DNA of 64,000 nucleotides from Pigmentibacter ruber (GCF_009792895.1 NZ_WSSC01000002.1:1-64000), one strand, 5' to 3'. Counted from the stretch's first letter, positions 18,999 to 29,050 are shown. The notes: generated by a model not told the origin, from the letters alone. Made by a program: numbers and translations.

Positions 18999-21581
18999 AT
19001 GACGAGTTCCAAGTCAAAGTCTGCAACAGTTGGTGGTCAGAAACGTGTATCTGAGTCCGCTCAAAAAGAAAAATCCGCAAGTTCAAAGTTAGGAGCTCAG
19101 GCGGGCAAAAAAAGCGAAAAGCCTTCTGCTAAAACGCAAAATACTTCAAAACCTTCTGAACTTAAAGCAGGAAAAAAAGAAAATCAGTCTAGTACAAAAA
19201 AACAGTCTCAACTAAAAACTAATGAGCATCAGGAAAAAAAGGATGAGCATACTTCTTCTGATAAAGATTCAAAAAAATCTTCTGCCCAAAAGGTGGAAAA
19301 AGAAGCAAAACCTTCTATAAACAGGTCTACTCATGACAACAAAGCAAGTAGTCAAGAGAAAGATAAATTATTAACTTCTAAGGTAGAAAAAAGTATTAAA
19401 GATCTTATGGTTACGAAAAAAACAACGCAACAAAATTTAGATGAATCCTCTCATTCTCAGTCAGCAAAAAAAGATAATATCAAAACAGCTAAACCTGTTG
19501 TGAGTAAAATCACTGTGACTGCTAAAACTCCTGAAGGCAAACCTATTGTCATTAAGAAAAAAGCAGAGAAGGAAGGAACTGTAGTATCTTCTGTAACAGT
19601 TTCTGAAGACGAAAAGAAACTAGCACACTCTATCCATGTGGAAGGCAGTAAGCTAAAGGCAAAAACCGCTGCAGCTGCTGTTGAGCCTGCAAAAGCAACT
19701 TCTAGCAAGGAAAAGAAAAGTACTTCTAAATCAGTTATCCATGAGAAATCTGAAAAAGTTGCTACTGCAAATACAAAGAAGGAAACAAAAGCCGCTGTTG
19801 CTGAAGATCTCTCTGATGAAAAAATTGAAGCAAAATCTAGTAAAAAGAAAGAACAACCTAATAAAATAGAAGGCGGCAAAAAGGCAACCAAAGCTAAAAA
19901 TGCGAAGGGAGCTGATGGAGAGGAAGAAGAAGGCTTTGAAGAAGCTACTTTGGACGAAGAACCAGATGAGTTCAATATGGAAGAAGACGACGATCTTCTT
20001 GGTGATGTTGACCTCGATGCCGATGACGCAACGGCTTTACCTGAAGATGATTTTCTTGCTGCTGAAGAATTTGGTGCCGATCTTGGTGGCGAAGAAGAAG
20101 AACTCGATGCTTCTGCACGTAGCAACGATCCTGTGCGTGTATATCTTAGAAAAATGGGCCAAGTTGCTTTACTCTCCCGTGACGGCGAAGTTGAGATAGC
20201 AAAGAAAATTGAAAATGAAGAAAATAAACTGCTAGAGCACCTTGTGTCCTTGCGCATTGGTATCAATCATATGTGCGATATTGGGCAAAAGTTTATCGAT
20301 GGCATTATCAAAGCAAAAAACTTAGTAAAAGGTTTTGATGACGAGCAAGACCAAGCTAACGACGAAGGTCAATCCCAACGGGTTCGAGTGTTGGTTGAAA
20401 GCTTTATGAAACTGGCAAAAACTGTCATTGAAATTGAAGATAAATATGGCTTGCAAGGATTAGACAAATTATCTTCCCATGAGCGCGAGATATTAGTTGA
20501 ATCCCGCAATCAAATGTTTGAAATTGTCAAAGAAATTAATATCAATCGCCGTATTATTCAACAAATAGTTACAGAGCTTGATACGCATGCAAAAATAGTT
20601 TCTGACTGCATGAAGGAAATCAATAAAGTTAAAGTTAGAACTCGTTTAGATGAAGCGCGCTTATCTGCTTATTGTAACTCAAATGCAACAAGACCAATTG
20701 AAGTAAATTTTTTAACTGAAAGAGATTGGGAAAACTTTAAGGCTACATATTTATCAGCCCATAATTCTATTTTAATGAGCGAACAAGCTTGTTTCCTTAG
20801 TCGTAGTGAAATTGCAATTAAGTACCAAGTTATTAGCAATGCAAATCGTTTTGCCGAAGAAGCAAAACGCGAACTTATTGAAGCAAACTTAAGATTAGTT
20901 GTTTCTATAGCAAAAAAATACATGAACCGTGGATTACAGTTTTTGGATCTCATCCAAGAAGGTAACATTGGTTTAATGAAAGCAGTGGAAAAGTTTGAAT
21001 ACCGCCGTGGGTATAAATTTAGTACTTATGCAACTTGGTGGATTCGCCAGGCTATAACACGCGCTATTGCAGACCAAGCAAGAACAATTCGTATTCCAGT
21101 ACACATGATAGAAACCATCAACAAAATGGTACGAACAAGCCGTCAGTTGGTACAAGAAATGGGACGTGAACCTACCCCTGAAGAAATTGCTCAACGCATG
21201 GATATGAGTATTGAAAAAGTACGCAAGGTTATGAAAATTGCCCGTGAACCAATTTCTTTGGAAGCACCAATTGGTGAAGAAGAAGACAATCACTACGGAG
21301 ATTTTCTTGAAGATAAAGCACATGGAGCACCAATTGATATCGTTGCAAACCAAAGTTTGTCCGAACAAACTAAAAAAGTTCTTGCAACTTTAACTTCTAG
21401 GGAAGAAAAAGTATTGCGCATGCGCTTTGGTATTGGTGAAAAAACGGATCACACTTTGGAAGAAGTGGGACAAAGTTTTGATGTAACCCGTGAACGTATC
21501 CGCCAGATTGAAGCAAAAGCGTTAAGAAAATTACGTCATCCAAGCCGTTCGAAAAAACTAAAAGCGTTTATCGAAAGCTAA
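18999..21581 (+). CDS. rpoD: primary sigma factor RpoD with long charged N-terminal extension
   Basis: This 860-residue housekeeping sigma-70 directs RNA polymerase to most promoters. Residues about 370-860 are canonical: region 1.2 ([15 protein letters not shown]), the non-conserved region, region 2 ([26 protein letters not shown] and the [11 protein letters not shown] block near 625-700), region 3 and region 4 ([11 protein letters not shown], then [21 protein letters not shown]). Before them lies an unusual extension: residues 1-303 are Lys/Ser/Ala-rich with no fold apparent, and 304-369 are strongly acidic, the latter perhaps standing in for region 1.1. It follows dnaG by 90 bases in the same operon and ends at a strong terminator. 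Confidence 0.95.
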   Translation: MTSSKSKSATVGGQKRVSESAQKEKSASSKLGAQAGKKSEKPSAKTQNTSKPSELKAGKKENQSSTKKQSQLKTNEHQEKKDEHTSSDKDSKKSSAQKVEKEAKPSINRSTHDNKASSQEKDKLLTSKVEKSIKDLMVTKKTTQQNLDESSHSQSAKKDNIKTAKPVVSKITVTAKTPEGKPIVIKKKAEKEGTVVSSVTVSEDEKKLAHSIHVEGSKLKAKTAAAAVEPAKATSSKEKKSTSKSVIHEKSEKVATANTKKETKAAVAEDLSDEKIEAKSSKKKEQPNKIEGGKKATKAKNAKGADGEEEEGFEEATLDEEPDEFNMEEDDDLLGDVDLDADDATALPEDDFLAAEEFGADLGGEEEELDASARSNDPVRVYLRKMGQVALLSRDGEVEIAKKIENEENKLLEHLVSLRIGINHMCDIGQKFIDGIIKAKNLVKGFDDEQDQANDEGQSQRVRVLVESFMKLAKTVIEIEDKYGLQGLDKLSSHEREILVESRNQMFEIVKEININRRIIQQIVTELDTHAKIVSDCMKEINKVKVRTRLDEARLSAYCNSNATRPIEVNFLTERDWENFKATYLSAHNSILMSEQACFLSRSEIAIKYQVISNANRFAEEAKRELIEANLRLVVSIAKKYMNRGLQFLDLIQEGNIGLMKAVEKFEYRRGYKFSTYATWWIRQAITRAIADQARTIRIPVHMIETINKMVRTSRQLVQEMGREPTPEEIAQRMDMSIEKVRKVMKIAREPISLEAPIGEEEDNHYGDFLEDKAHGAPIDIVANQSLSEQTKKVLATLTSREEKVLRMRFGIGEKTDHTLEEVGQSFDVTRERIRQIEAKALRKLRHPSRSKKLKAFIES

Positions 21582-21610
21582 TTTTACAATTTTTTTGGAT
21601 AAATATTTTG

Positions 21611-21646
21611 ATAGGAGATTAAGTTACAAATCTCCTATTTTTTTTT
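21611..21646 (+). terminator. intrinsic terminator of the rpsU-dnaG-rpoD operon
   Basis: ATAGGAGATT (21611-21620) pairs with AATCTCCTAT (21629-21638) around an eight-base loop and is followed by a T-run through 21646. It lies 30 bases after the rpoD stop. Confidence 0.93.
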
Positions 21647-21863
21647 ATATATATTCAAAATGGTTTAATTATTCTATGTTCTTTAACTTACCAAAAAATA
21701 TTTTTAAATACATATTTTTTAGTGTATTTAATATCATTAGTAATAAAATGTTTTTTGTGATACCTTCCTTTGGCTTTGTTGGGTTATGATTTTGAAATAA
21801 ATTTAATTCTAAAGGCATTTTTTTACTAAAATTAATATATATAATTTAAAAATTGAGGAAAAT

Positions 21864-23786
21864 GTGCTTTCTTTAAAAGAATTTATCGTAAAAAATTCCA
21901 GAAAAAAAGCTATAATTTTTATTTTAATTATTTTTATTATTTTATCTTTTGTTTATTTTTTGGTGTTTTGGGTAGTGTATTTCAAGATACCAAATATTAT
22001 TATTACTTCATTAAAAGTAGGTTTAAGAAACTCAATTATTGTTGGAGATCGTTTTTTAATTGAAAAAGAATTTGTGTCTTTGATTCAAAGTAAAGAGCTT
22101 TCACAAATTAGTCTATTTATCTTAAATAAAAATAATGAGGAAGTGGAAATTAGTTCTTATGGAAATGGTCTTTTTAGAAAGAAGAATTTATTTTATTTGA
22201 CTAAAAATGTAATATTTAGTGACAATATTTATACCTCGCAAAAAATAGAAATTGAATATAATAACAAAATAATAGCAAATTTATACTTTGCGAAAGAACT
22301 AAACTTGGGTGCTTTGCTATCAATTTACTTTTTTTTGATTATATTTGTTATTTTCTTGTTTTATATCATAAATAGGCAAATTAAAAATCTATATAGTAAA
22401 ATTTCTTTACCAATATATACTCTAGAAAAGTCACTTACAATAAATAAAACTTCTTTAGATATTAAAGAATTGCAGTTTTATGAATTTTACAATTTATTTA
22501 ATCAGATACTTCACTATCAAAATGAAGTTTCAATTGCTGAAAAAAATAAAGTTCAAATTGCAGAATTATCCGCAGTCACTACTACCATTCAAATGCTAGC
22601 GCATGACTTGCGACAACCCTTTTCAAAAGTAAAAATAATTTTATCTATCTTAAATAACAATAAAAATTTAGAAGAAATTAAAAGTATTTTACCAAATATC
22701 ACCGAATCTACTAACAAAGACTTGTCTAGAATAGAGTTTTTCTTAAATGATATTATGACTTTAGGCAGAGATGTTACTTTGGCTAAAAAAAATATTTGCA
22801 TTCGCAGACTTATTTTATCATGTTTAAAGACATGTTTTGATACAAACAAAAAAATTGATGTCCAAATTGAAACTCTTTTTACTCATAAATATAAATTAAA
22901 TGTTGATTATGAAAAATTTGAGCGAGTCTTAATTAATATTATATCGAATGCGTTGGAATCGATGAAAGGCGGAAGCGGTAAATTATGGGTAACAACAACA
23001 GAAGTCATACAATCGCAATTGCCAGAATATCTTGAATTGACAATAGGAAATTCAAATTCTTTTATCCCTACAGAAGAAACTGAAAAAATATTTGAACTAT
23101 TTTTTACAAAAGGAAAAGCGAAAGGCACTGGCTTAGGTTTAGCAATTGTTAAAAAAATTGTTTCAGAACATCAAGGGCAAATATTTTGCCACTCAAGCCA
23201 AGAAAAAGGTGTTGAATTTAAAATACAACTTCCTCTTGCAAGAAATGAAGCTGATAATGAAAAATTAAAAATTCCATACAGTAACATATTTTTTCGGGAA
23301 ATAGACATTATTGATTATAATATTAGATGTGATAATGATCACAAATTTATCTTGAAAGAAATTGCAGATACATTTGAAAAAAATAATAATATTACTATAA
23401 ATGTGATTGTTTTAGATGACGATGTCAGTTACTTAAACCACTTAAAGTCATTTGAAAATGAAATGCTGGCGTTTTTAAAGAATATTCATATAACCTATAC
23501 AACTAGTATTGAAGTGATAAAAAACGAAATAAAATTAAATAAGTTGCATCTTTATATTATTGATATTGATTTAAACGACGAAAATTATAATGGGTTAGAT
23601 ATTATTGAGCTGATAGAAGATAAATCCAAATTAAAAACTTGCATTCATACAAATCGCTTTTTAGAAAGCGATGTCAATAGAATTAAAGAAAAAAGTAAGG
23701 CAGACTTTATTTTACTAAAGCCAATGAATATTTATGGCTACTTAAAAGTATTAAAAGCGACGCTAGATTCTTTAATAGTGAAGTAA
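21864..23786 (+). CDS. hybrid sensor histidine kinase with C-terminal receiver-like domain
   Basis: This 640-residue inner-membrane sensor has TM helices at about 15-40 and 148-168, which bracket a periplasmic sensor of about 105 residues with no family I recognise. A short linker leads to the dimerisation helix with phosphoacceptor His247 (AHDLRQPFSK). The ATPase has an N box (IISNALESMKGG) and a clear G2 box (KGTGLGLAIVKK), but the G1 segment reads IGNSNSF instead of the usual D-x-G-x-G. Residues 510-640 look like a receiver: DDD at 518-520, phospho-acceptor candidate Asp567 or Asp569 and Lys619 (LLKP). The GTG start has GAGGA six bases upstream. No response regulator gene is adjacent. A tiny secreted-peptide gene lies just downstream on the other strand. 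Confidence 0.82.
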   Translation: MLSLKEFIVKNSRKKAIIFILIIFIILSFVYFLVFWVVYFKIPNIIITSLKVGLRNSIIVGDRFLIEKEFVSLIQSKELSQISLFILNKNNEEVEISSYGNGLFRKKNLFYLTKNVIFSDNIYTSQKIEIEYNNKIIANLYFAKELNLGALLSIYFFLIIFVIFLFYIINRQIKNLYSKISLPIYTLEKSLTINKTSLDIKELQFYEFYNLFNQILHYQNEVSIAEKNKVQIAELSAVTTTIQMLAHDLRQPFSKVKIILSILNNNKNLEEIKSILPNITESTNKDLSRIEFFLNDIMTLGRDVTLAKKNICIRRLILSCLKTCFDTNKKIDVQIETLFTHKYKLNVDYEKFERVLINIISNALESMKGGSGKLWVTTTEVIQSQLPEYLELTIGNSNSFIPTEETEKIFELFFTKGKAKGTGLGLAIVKKIVSEHQGQIFCHSSQEKGVEFKIQLPLARNEADNEKLKIPYSNIFFREIDIIDYNIRCDNDHKFILKEIADTFEKNNNITINVIVLDDDVSYLNHLKSFENEMLAFLKNIHITYTTSIEVIKNEIKLNKLHLYIIDIDLNDENYNGLDIIELIEDKSKLKTCIHTNRFLESDVNRIKEKSKADFILLKPMNIYGYLKVLKATLDSLIVK

Positions 23787-23912
23787 TTATTTGAATGTAT
23801 AAAGTTTGAGTTGGATTTTATGTTTTTGGATTTGTTGGTTTGATGGAGGAATAGATAAGTTACTTCGGTTGGGTTTTTGTGGTAGTAAATTAAAAAGTTA
23901 ATAAAAATTTTC

Positions 23913-24026
23913 TTATCCTAATCTTCCATTTCCATTAGCATAAGCGGATTGAGAAATACAGTCATAAGATGATACATTTATTATGGAAATAGTTAAGAAA
24001 AGAATAACATATCTTAGAGTTTTCAT
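23913..24026 (-). CDS. putative 37-residue secreted peptide
   Basis: A short frame encodes 37 residues that start MKTLRYVILFLTISIINV and end in a polar tail with NGNGRLG. It has the three parts of a Sec signal: Lys and Arg near the start, a 13-residue hydrophobic core, and a possible cleavage after VSS near residue 19. That would release a peptide of about 18 residues with one Cys. The ATG at 24026 has AGGTGA five bases upstream, a better site than chance gives in this AT-rich sequence. Nothing is known of its function, and a remnant of a longer gene is possible. The sensor kinase gene ends about 130 bases away on the opposite strand. Confidence 0.45.
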   Translation of the reverse strand: MKTLRYVILFLTISIINVSSYDCISQSAYANGNGRLG

Positions 24027-24318
24027 TGATCACCTGTTAAAAGCTACATCTCTAAATTAAAAAATTTGAGAAAAGAGTTACTTTAAATCGTTTATTTTGC
24101 AATAATATTATATTTTTAAAATAAACCAATGTAAGTATACCATAAAACTTTGAATCTTCAAATGCATTATTAAAAAATTATAAAAAACCATAACCAACGT
24201 CAAAAAATTCGAATAATAATATTGAATTTTTAAAAATTTATGATAATTAGAAAAATATATTATTTACTTTGATTTATTTATTTTAGCAAATAATTTTTTT
24301 CAAAATTGGGAGATTATT
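24027..24318. other. intergenic, no gene seen
   Basis: This AT-rich spacer separates the small minus-strand frame from the binding-protein array. It probably holds promoters for both directions, but no distinct element can be picked out. A ribosome site GGGAG at 24308-24312 near the right end belongs to the first binding-protein gene. Confidence 0.5.
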
Positions 24319-24375
24319 ATTATAAAACAGATAAAATATTTTATTATTATTCTCAATTTTTTTTATATTAATTCT

Positions 24376-25827
24376 TTGTATGCAAAAAAAGAATTAAACA
24401 TAATGATTTTTAATTGTGATATTATTCCATATGCACACTCAGCTCCTATTAATATTAAAGATGTGATAAATCCGCAAATTTTAGATACTTTAGTTGAAAT
24501 AAAAAATGGATCAGTAATACCGAAGATTTTAAAAAATGCTTACTTTGATTTTACGACCCAAGAATATGTTCTTGAAATGTATAAAAACACAAAGTTTCAT
24601 AATAATCGTATAGCGACTTTAGATGATTTAGAGTTTTCGTTGACTAGAGAATATTATACTTACGGGAAGGAAAGAGGGGCAGGTATTTTAGGCTCTGTTC
24701 TCGGCATAGAGAAAATTGGGGAACTTGGGCTCAAAAAATATATGAAAGGAAAAGTAAAAGGTATAAAACAAGAACCGCCAAATATTTTAAGGATCAAACT
24801 TGAAGCGCCTGATCCAGATTTTTTATTTAACCTAGCAAAATGGGAATTATCTTTGGTACCGATGGAAGAACTATCTGAAAATTATCTTGAATGGAGAAAG
24901 TATCCCATAGGTACAGGAATCTATAAAGTAGTTGAGCCTGGGTATCAAAACGGTCTATTAAAGCTTGTTTTAACTAAACCTATTAATCTAAATTCATTGA
25001 CGCAAATAAATATATACACTAATAGTATACAAAATATTGATTATGATTTATCAATTCTTAATTCGTTACCGAATTTTAAAATACTTAAAACTAACTACCC
25101 ATATAAGCAGTTTAGTATCACGTTTGTAAATACCAGTGACTTAAGCAAAAATTATAATTTCAGAAAATTTGTACAATTAGTAATAGACAAAAAAAAACTA
25201 GAAAAAATTATTATGGGACATAAAGAAATAAAAACATTGGCCAATAAATCTTGGCTTGAAAAAGAAGTAGTAAATGAGGAAAATTTAAAACTTATAAAAG
25301 GATATTTAGAAAAAATACCATTTGAATTAATGCAAAAGGAATGGTTTATTTCAGTATATTCTGGAACAAAAAATTTATCTAAAGAAAAGCAAAATTTAGT
25401 AAATGAATTAATATCTCAATTAAAAGAGTACGGATTTAATATCAATTATAAAATATTTAACACCCAGCATTTACCAAAAGATATTGCACTAAAAACGGTC
25501 TTTGATTTAAGTTACTATAAAGTGAACCCATTTGATTATTTGTATAAGTATTTAAGATTAACAAAAAATTCTGAAGACATTTATAGTAAACCTGAATATG
25601 ATGCTACCTTAGAAGAATTGTACAAAAAAGCATTATATGCTGAAAATAGAGATATAAAATTTAAATATATAAATGAACTTGACAACTATGTCACTGAAAA
25701 AGCTTATTGGATTCCTTTATTGGAGTCTGAGGTTGAATATTATTACAATCCAAAAACAATTGAGAAACTAAGCAGTGATAATGATTTTCTGTATTTAAAA
25801 TTTGAAGATATTGTGTTAAAAAATTGA
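24376..25827 (+). CDS. orphan peptide-type binding protein (SBP family 5), copy B, defective start
   Basis: The mature part is an intact family-5 solute-binding protein, from KKELNIMIFNC through the conserved EYVLEM, FHNNRIATLDDLEFSL and ALYAENRDIKF regions. The ORF from the TTG at 24376 (483 residues) has no ribosome site and no signal peptide. In the same frame upstream the codons read KQIKYFIIILNFFYINSLYA, a good signal peptide, preceded by GGGAG at 24308-24312. The codon where ATG is expected is ATA at 24322, with ATT codons at 24313-24321. Either a very rare ATT/ATA start is used or the start codon has been lost and the gene is silent. It is the first of four tandem paralogues. Confidence 0.72.
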   Translation: MYAKKELNIMIFNCDIIPYAHSAPINIKDVINPQILDTLVEIKNGSVIPKILKNAYFDFTTQEYVLEMYKNTKFHNNRIATLDDLEFSLTREYYTYGKERGAGILGSVLGIEKIGELGLKKYMKGKVKGIKQEPPNILRIKLEAPDPDFLFNLAKWELSLVPMEELSENYLEWRKYPIGTGIYKVVEPGYQNGLLKLVLTKPINLNSLTQINIYTNSIQNIDYDLSILNSLPNFKILKTNYPYKQFSITFVNTSDLSKNYNFRKFVQLVIDKKKLEKIIMGHKEIKTLANKSWLEKEVVNEENLKLIKGYLEKIPFELMQKEWFISVYSGTKNLSKEKQNLVNELISQLKEYGFNINYKIFNTQHLPKDIALKTVFDLSYYKVNPFDYLYKYLRLTKNSEDIYSKPEYDATLEELYKKALYAENRDIKFKYINELDNYVTEKAYWIPLLESEVEYYYNPKTIEKLSSDNDFLYLKFEDIVLKN

Positions 25828-25943
25828 AACTTAACTAGTTTTGGATAAAAGAGTGAATATTCGAATACAAGTTTTATTTAATTTGGAATAGATAATTTTT
25901 AAAGAGTATTAAAATTACTTAAAATATAGGGGAAGCTTATGAA

Positions 25944-27455
25944 ATGGAAAATACTTATTTTTGTTATAAGTATTTTTTTACTTGCTATGGAGCAGCTAAA
26001 AATGTTCTAAATATTATGATACATAATTGTGAAAGGCCGCCATATGATTTTGATGCACCATCAAATGTTAAAGATATTGTTTATTTTCAAATATTAAGTG
26101 CTTTATTGGAAGTAAGAAATGGTGTACTGCATCCAAAATTATTAAAAAATGCCTATTACGACTATCAAAAAGAAGAATATGTCTTAGAAATCCATGAAAA
26201 AACTTATTTTCACAACGGTAGGCTTGCTACTTTAGATGATTTGGAATTTTCGATACTTCATGAGTACTATGCTTTTTTAGGTGAAGGATCAGGACTCGAA
26301 AATGTTATGGGAATTAATAAAATTTCAGAATTAAAGTTAAAAAAGTTTCAAAGAGGTATTGTTGAAGGAATTAAACAAGAATTACCAAATAAATTAAGAA
26401 TTAAATTAGAAACGCCTGATCCCGATTTTCTGTACAAATTTACAAAATCGAGTTATTCATTAGTACCCGTGGAGGAATTGCAGAATAATTTTAGAGCTTG
26501 GAAAACTTACCCTATCGGTGTTGGTCCTTATAAAGTAACTCCACCTGGGTTTCAAAATGGACTGATACAATTAAAAAAATTTGAAGAAACTTATCGAACA
26601 GAAGTTGATGAAGTTAATATATTTACAAAGTTGCCCAAAAATGTAGTATTCGATATTAGTATAAATGGAGTTTACCCTGATTTTAAAGAATTTTACACTA
26701 AAACTTCAACAAATCAAGTTGGGATAACGTTTATAAATGCCAATGAGCTTGGGAATAATATATATTTTAGAAAATTTGTGCAGACAGCAATAAATAGCAA
26801 AGATCTAGAAAAAATTTCAAAGGTTTTTAGGTCAGTTTATGTAGATATGGATCAAGTACACAATGAGACTAGTACTTGGGGAACAAAACATTACACCAAT
26901 TTTTATAACTCGAAATTGGCAAAAGAATATTTTGAAAAAATTCCTGAACATTTGCGAAACAAAGAATGGTTAGTGACTATTTTTTCAGGAACGAATGAAA
27001 TTCCTAAGGATAGAAAATATATTTATGCTGAAATTAAAAAAATTCTAACTAGTTACGGTTTCAAAATTAAATTTACAACATTCAATCAACAAATTCTTCC
27101 AAAAAAATTAGCAGAAAAAGCAGCTTTCGATGTAGATTTTTATAAAATTTTTTCGCATGAATATTTGTCCAGATATGCTCGTTTAATGAAAGATAGTCCT
27201 GACACTTATCCAAAGCCTTTGTATGATCCTGTGCTTGAAAAATTATATGATAATGCTTTTAAAGCTAAAACCAGAGAGGAAAAATACTTACTAGTAAATA
27301 AATTAAGTAACTATATCCATGAAAAAGCATATTGGATACCTTTATTAGAAAGCGGAAATAATATTAATTATAACCCAAAAACCATAAAAAAATTAAGTGA
27401 AAATGAAGATGATTTATTGTTTTTAAAAGTTGATGAAATAGTCTTTGTTAAGTAA
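25944..27455 (+). CDS. orphan peptide-type binding protein (SBP family 5), copy C, frameshifted signal peptide
   Basis: This is a family-5 solute-binding protein (503 residues as drawn) that is intact from KNVLNIMIHNC onward. The natural start is the ATG at 25939, six bases after AGGGG, which encodes MKWKILIFVISIF, but that frame does not join the mature protein. The switch happens at a run of seven T at 25973-25979. Adding one T would give a complete precursor with a signal peptide ending YGAA before KNV. Reading from the ATG at 25944 stays in the mature frame but gives a poor export signal. It could be a phase-variable gene, a slippage-expressed gene, a young pseudogene or a sequencing error. 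Confidence 0.75.
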   Translation: MENTYFCYKYFFTCYGAAKNVLNIMIHNCERPPYDFDAPSNVKDIVYFQILSALLEVRNGVLHPKLLKNAYYDYQKEEYVLEIHEKTYFHNGRLATLDDLEFSILHEYYAFLGEGSGLENVMGINKISELKLKKFQRGIVEGIKQELPNKLRIKLETPDPDFLYKFTKSSYSLVPVEELQNNFRAWKTYPIGVGPYKVTPPGFQNGLIQLKKFEETYRTEVDEVNIFTKLPKNVVFDISINGVYPDFKEFYTKTSTNQVGITFINANELGNNIYFRKFVQTAINSKDLEKISKVFRSVYVDMDQVHNETSTWGTKHYTNFYNSKLAKEYFEKIPEHLRNKEWLVTIFSGTNEIPKDRKYIYAEIKKILTSYGFKIKFTTFNQQILPKKLAEKAAFDVDFYKIFSHEYLSRYARLMKDSPDTYPKPLYDPVLEKLYDNAFKAKTREEKYLLVNKLSNYIHEKAYWIPLLESGNNINYNPKTIKKLSENEDDLLFLKVDEIVFVK

Positions 27456-27499
27456 ATTTTTATTTTTCTTTGTACAAGGAAGTTACAGGAGGAACTAGA

Positions 27500-29032
27500 A
27501 TGTCAATTAAAGTATTTATGCTAATTTTAAGCATTATTTTTTCGAGTGCTATTTTTGCAAAAAATTCAATCAATATTATGATTTACAATTGTAATTATTT
27601 ACCCTATGAATTTCATGCCCCCAATGAAGCGAAAGAAACGGTTTATACCCAGGTTTTAGGATCATTACTAGAATTAAAAAATGGAGAAATTCATCCTAAA
27701 ATATTGCAAGCGGGTTATTTTGATTATAAAAATAATGAATATGTTTTAGAAATGAAAGAAAATACTTACTTTCATAACAATAGAAAAGCAACATTAGATG
27801 ATTTAGAATTTTCATTACTTCGCTATTACTATGTTGCTGTGAATGAAAACGAATCAGATGATGGATATTTAGGTAATATAGTTGGAATCAATAGGATTTC
27901 AGAATTAAAGTTAAGAAATTATCAAAGGGGCTCTGTAGAAGGAATTAAACAAGAATTTCCTAATAAATTAAAAATAAAATTTAGCACTCCTGATCCCGAT
28001 TTTCTTTATAAATTAACTGATTGGAATTTATCTTTAGTGCCGATGGAAGAGTTAGCAGAAAATTTAATTGATTGGAAAAAATATCCTATTGGAGCAGGTC
28101 CTTATAAGGTTCTTGAACCTGGCTTCAAGAATGGTAGTATGCAATTAAAAAAAATTGACTCATCATTAACTAAATCAATTGATGAAGTTAATATTTATAC
28201 CATTCTTTCTAAAGATGTAGAATATGATATTAGTATAGCAAATATTTACCCAAATTTTAAATCTTTTTATACTAAAGATCCTGTACTCCAAATAGGTCTA
28301 ACATTTATGAATGCAAATGAATTAGGAAATAATATTAACTTTCGTAAATTTATTCAGGCAGCAATAAATAGTAATGAATTAGAAAAGTATTCAACAGTTT
28401 ATAAATCAGTAAACTTAAATGCAGATACTAAAGAAACAGGAAATAATATCTGGGGAACAAAACATTTTAAACTCGATCATAATCCTAATTTAGTAAAATA
28501 TTATTTTAATAAAATTCCAAAACATTTGCGCAAGAAAGAATGGATTGGGACAGTTTATTCTGGCAATAGTGAAATTCCTCCTGAAAAAGCAGTCATATTA
28601 ACAGAGATAAAAAAAGTGTTAGCAGGCTATGGCTTTAAAATTAAATTTGTGACATTTGATCAGCAGTATGTTCCAAAAGAACTCGCAGAAAAAGCAGCGT
28701 TTGATTTTGGTTTTTATAGAATTGAACCGCATGAATATTTATATAGATTTGCAAGACTCTTACAAAGTTCTCCTGATATCTATCCTAGACCATTGTATGA
28801 CCCTATTCTTGAAAGTCTTTATGAAAATGCGGTAAAAGCAAAAACGAGAGATGAAAAATTTTTAATGGTGAATAAATTAAATGACTATATTCATGAAAAA
28901 GTATATTGGATGCCACTATTAGAAAGTGGTAAAGGGATTCATTATAATCCTAAAACTGTGGAAAAATTGAGTGAAAATACAACTGACTTATTGTTTTTAA
29001 AAGTTGATGAAGTTGTTTTAGTTAAAAATTAG
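27500..29032 (+). CDS. orphan peptide-type binding protein (SBP family 5), copy D
   Basis: This 510-residue periplasmic binding protein has an intact signal peptide (MSIKVFMLILSIIFSSAIFA, cleaved before KNSIN). It carries all landmarks of the local family: MIYNC near the mature start, VLGSLLELKNG, YFHNNRKATLDDLEFSL, PDPDFLYKLTDW, NANELGNNINFRKF and a C-terminal KVYWMPLLESG block. The ATG at 27500 has a strong AGGAGG site. It lies 44 bases after copy C and 18 bases before copy E, so the array is probably co-transcribed. The ligand is unknown; by family it should bind peptides or other small solutes. Confidence 0.85.
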   Translation: MSIKVFMLILSIIFSSAIFAKNSINIMIYNCNYLPYEFHAPNEAKETVYTQVLGSLLELKNGEIHPKILQAGYFDYKNNEYVLEMKENTYFHNNRKATLDDLEFSLLRYYYVAVNENESDDGYLGNIVGINRISELKLRNYQRGSVEGIKQEFPNKLKIKFSTPDPDFLYKLTDWNLSLVPMEELAENLIDWKKYPIGAGPYKVLEPGFKNGSMQLKKIDSSLTKSIDEVNIYTILSKDVEYDISIANIYPNFKSFYTKDPVLQIGLTFMNANELGNNINFRKFIQAAINSNELEKYSTVYKSVNLNADTKETGNNIWGTKHFKLDHNPNLVKYYFNKIPKHLRKKEWIGTVYSGNSEIPPEKAVILTEIKKVLAGYGFKIKFVTFDQQYVPKELAEKAAFDFGFYRIEPHEYLYRFARLLQSSPDIYPRPLYDPILESLYENAVKAKTRDEKFLMVNKLNDYIHEKVYWMPLLESGKGIHYNPKTVEKLSENTTDLLFLKVDEVVLVKN

Positions 29033-29050
29033 TTCATTTTTGAGGATAGA

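Noticed and set aside
19457-20266. Long minus-strand frame of 269 residues inside rpoD
   Set aside because: It is the mirror of the Lys/Glu-rich rpoD repeat region and reads as Ser/Phe-rich low complexity; the plus strand is clearly rpoD.
21595-21789. 64-residue frame after rpoD
   Set aside because: It overlaps the rpoD terminator, has a Phe/Tyr/Ile composition expected from AT-rich noncoding sequence and lacks a ribosome site.
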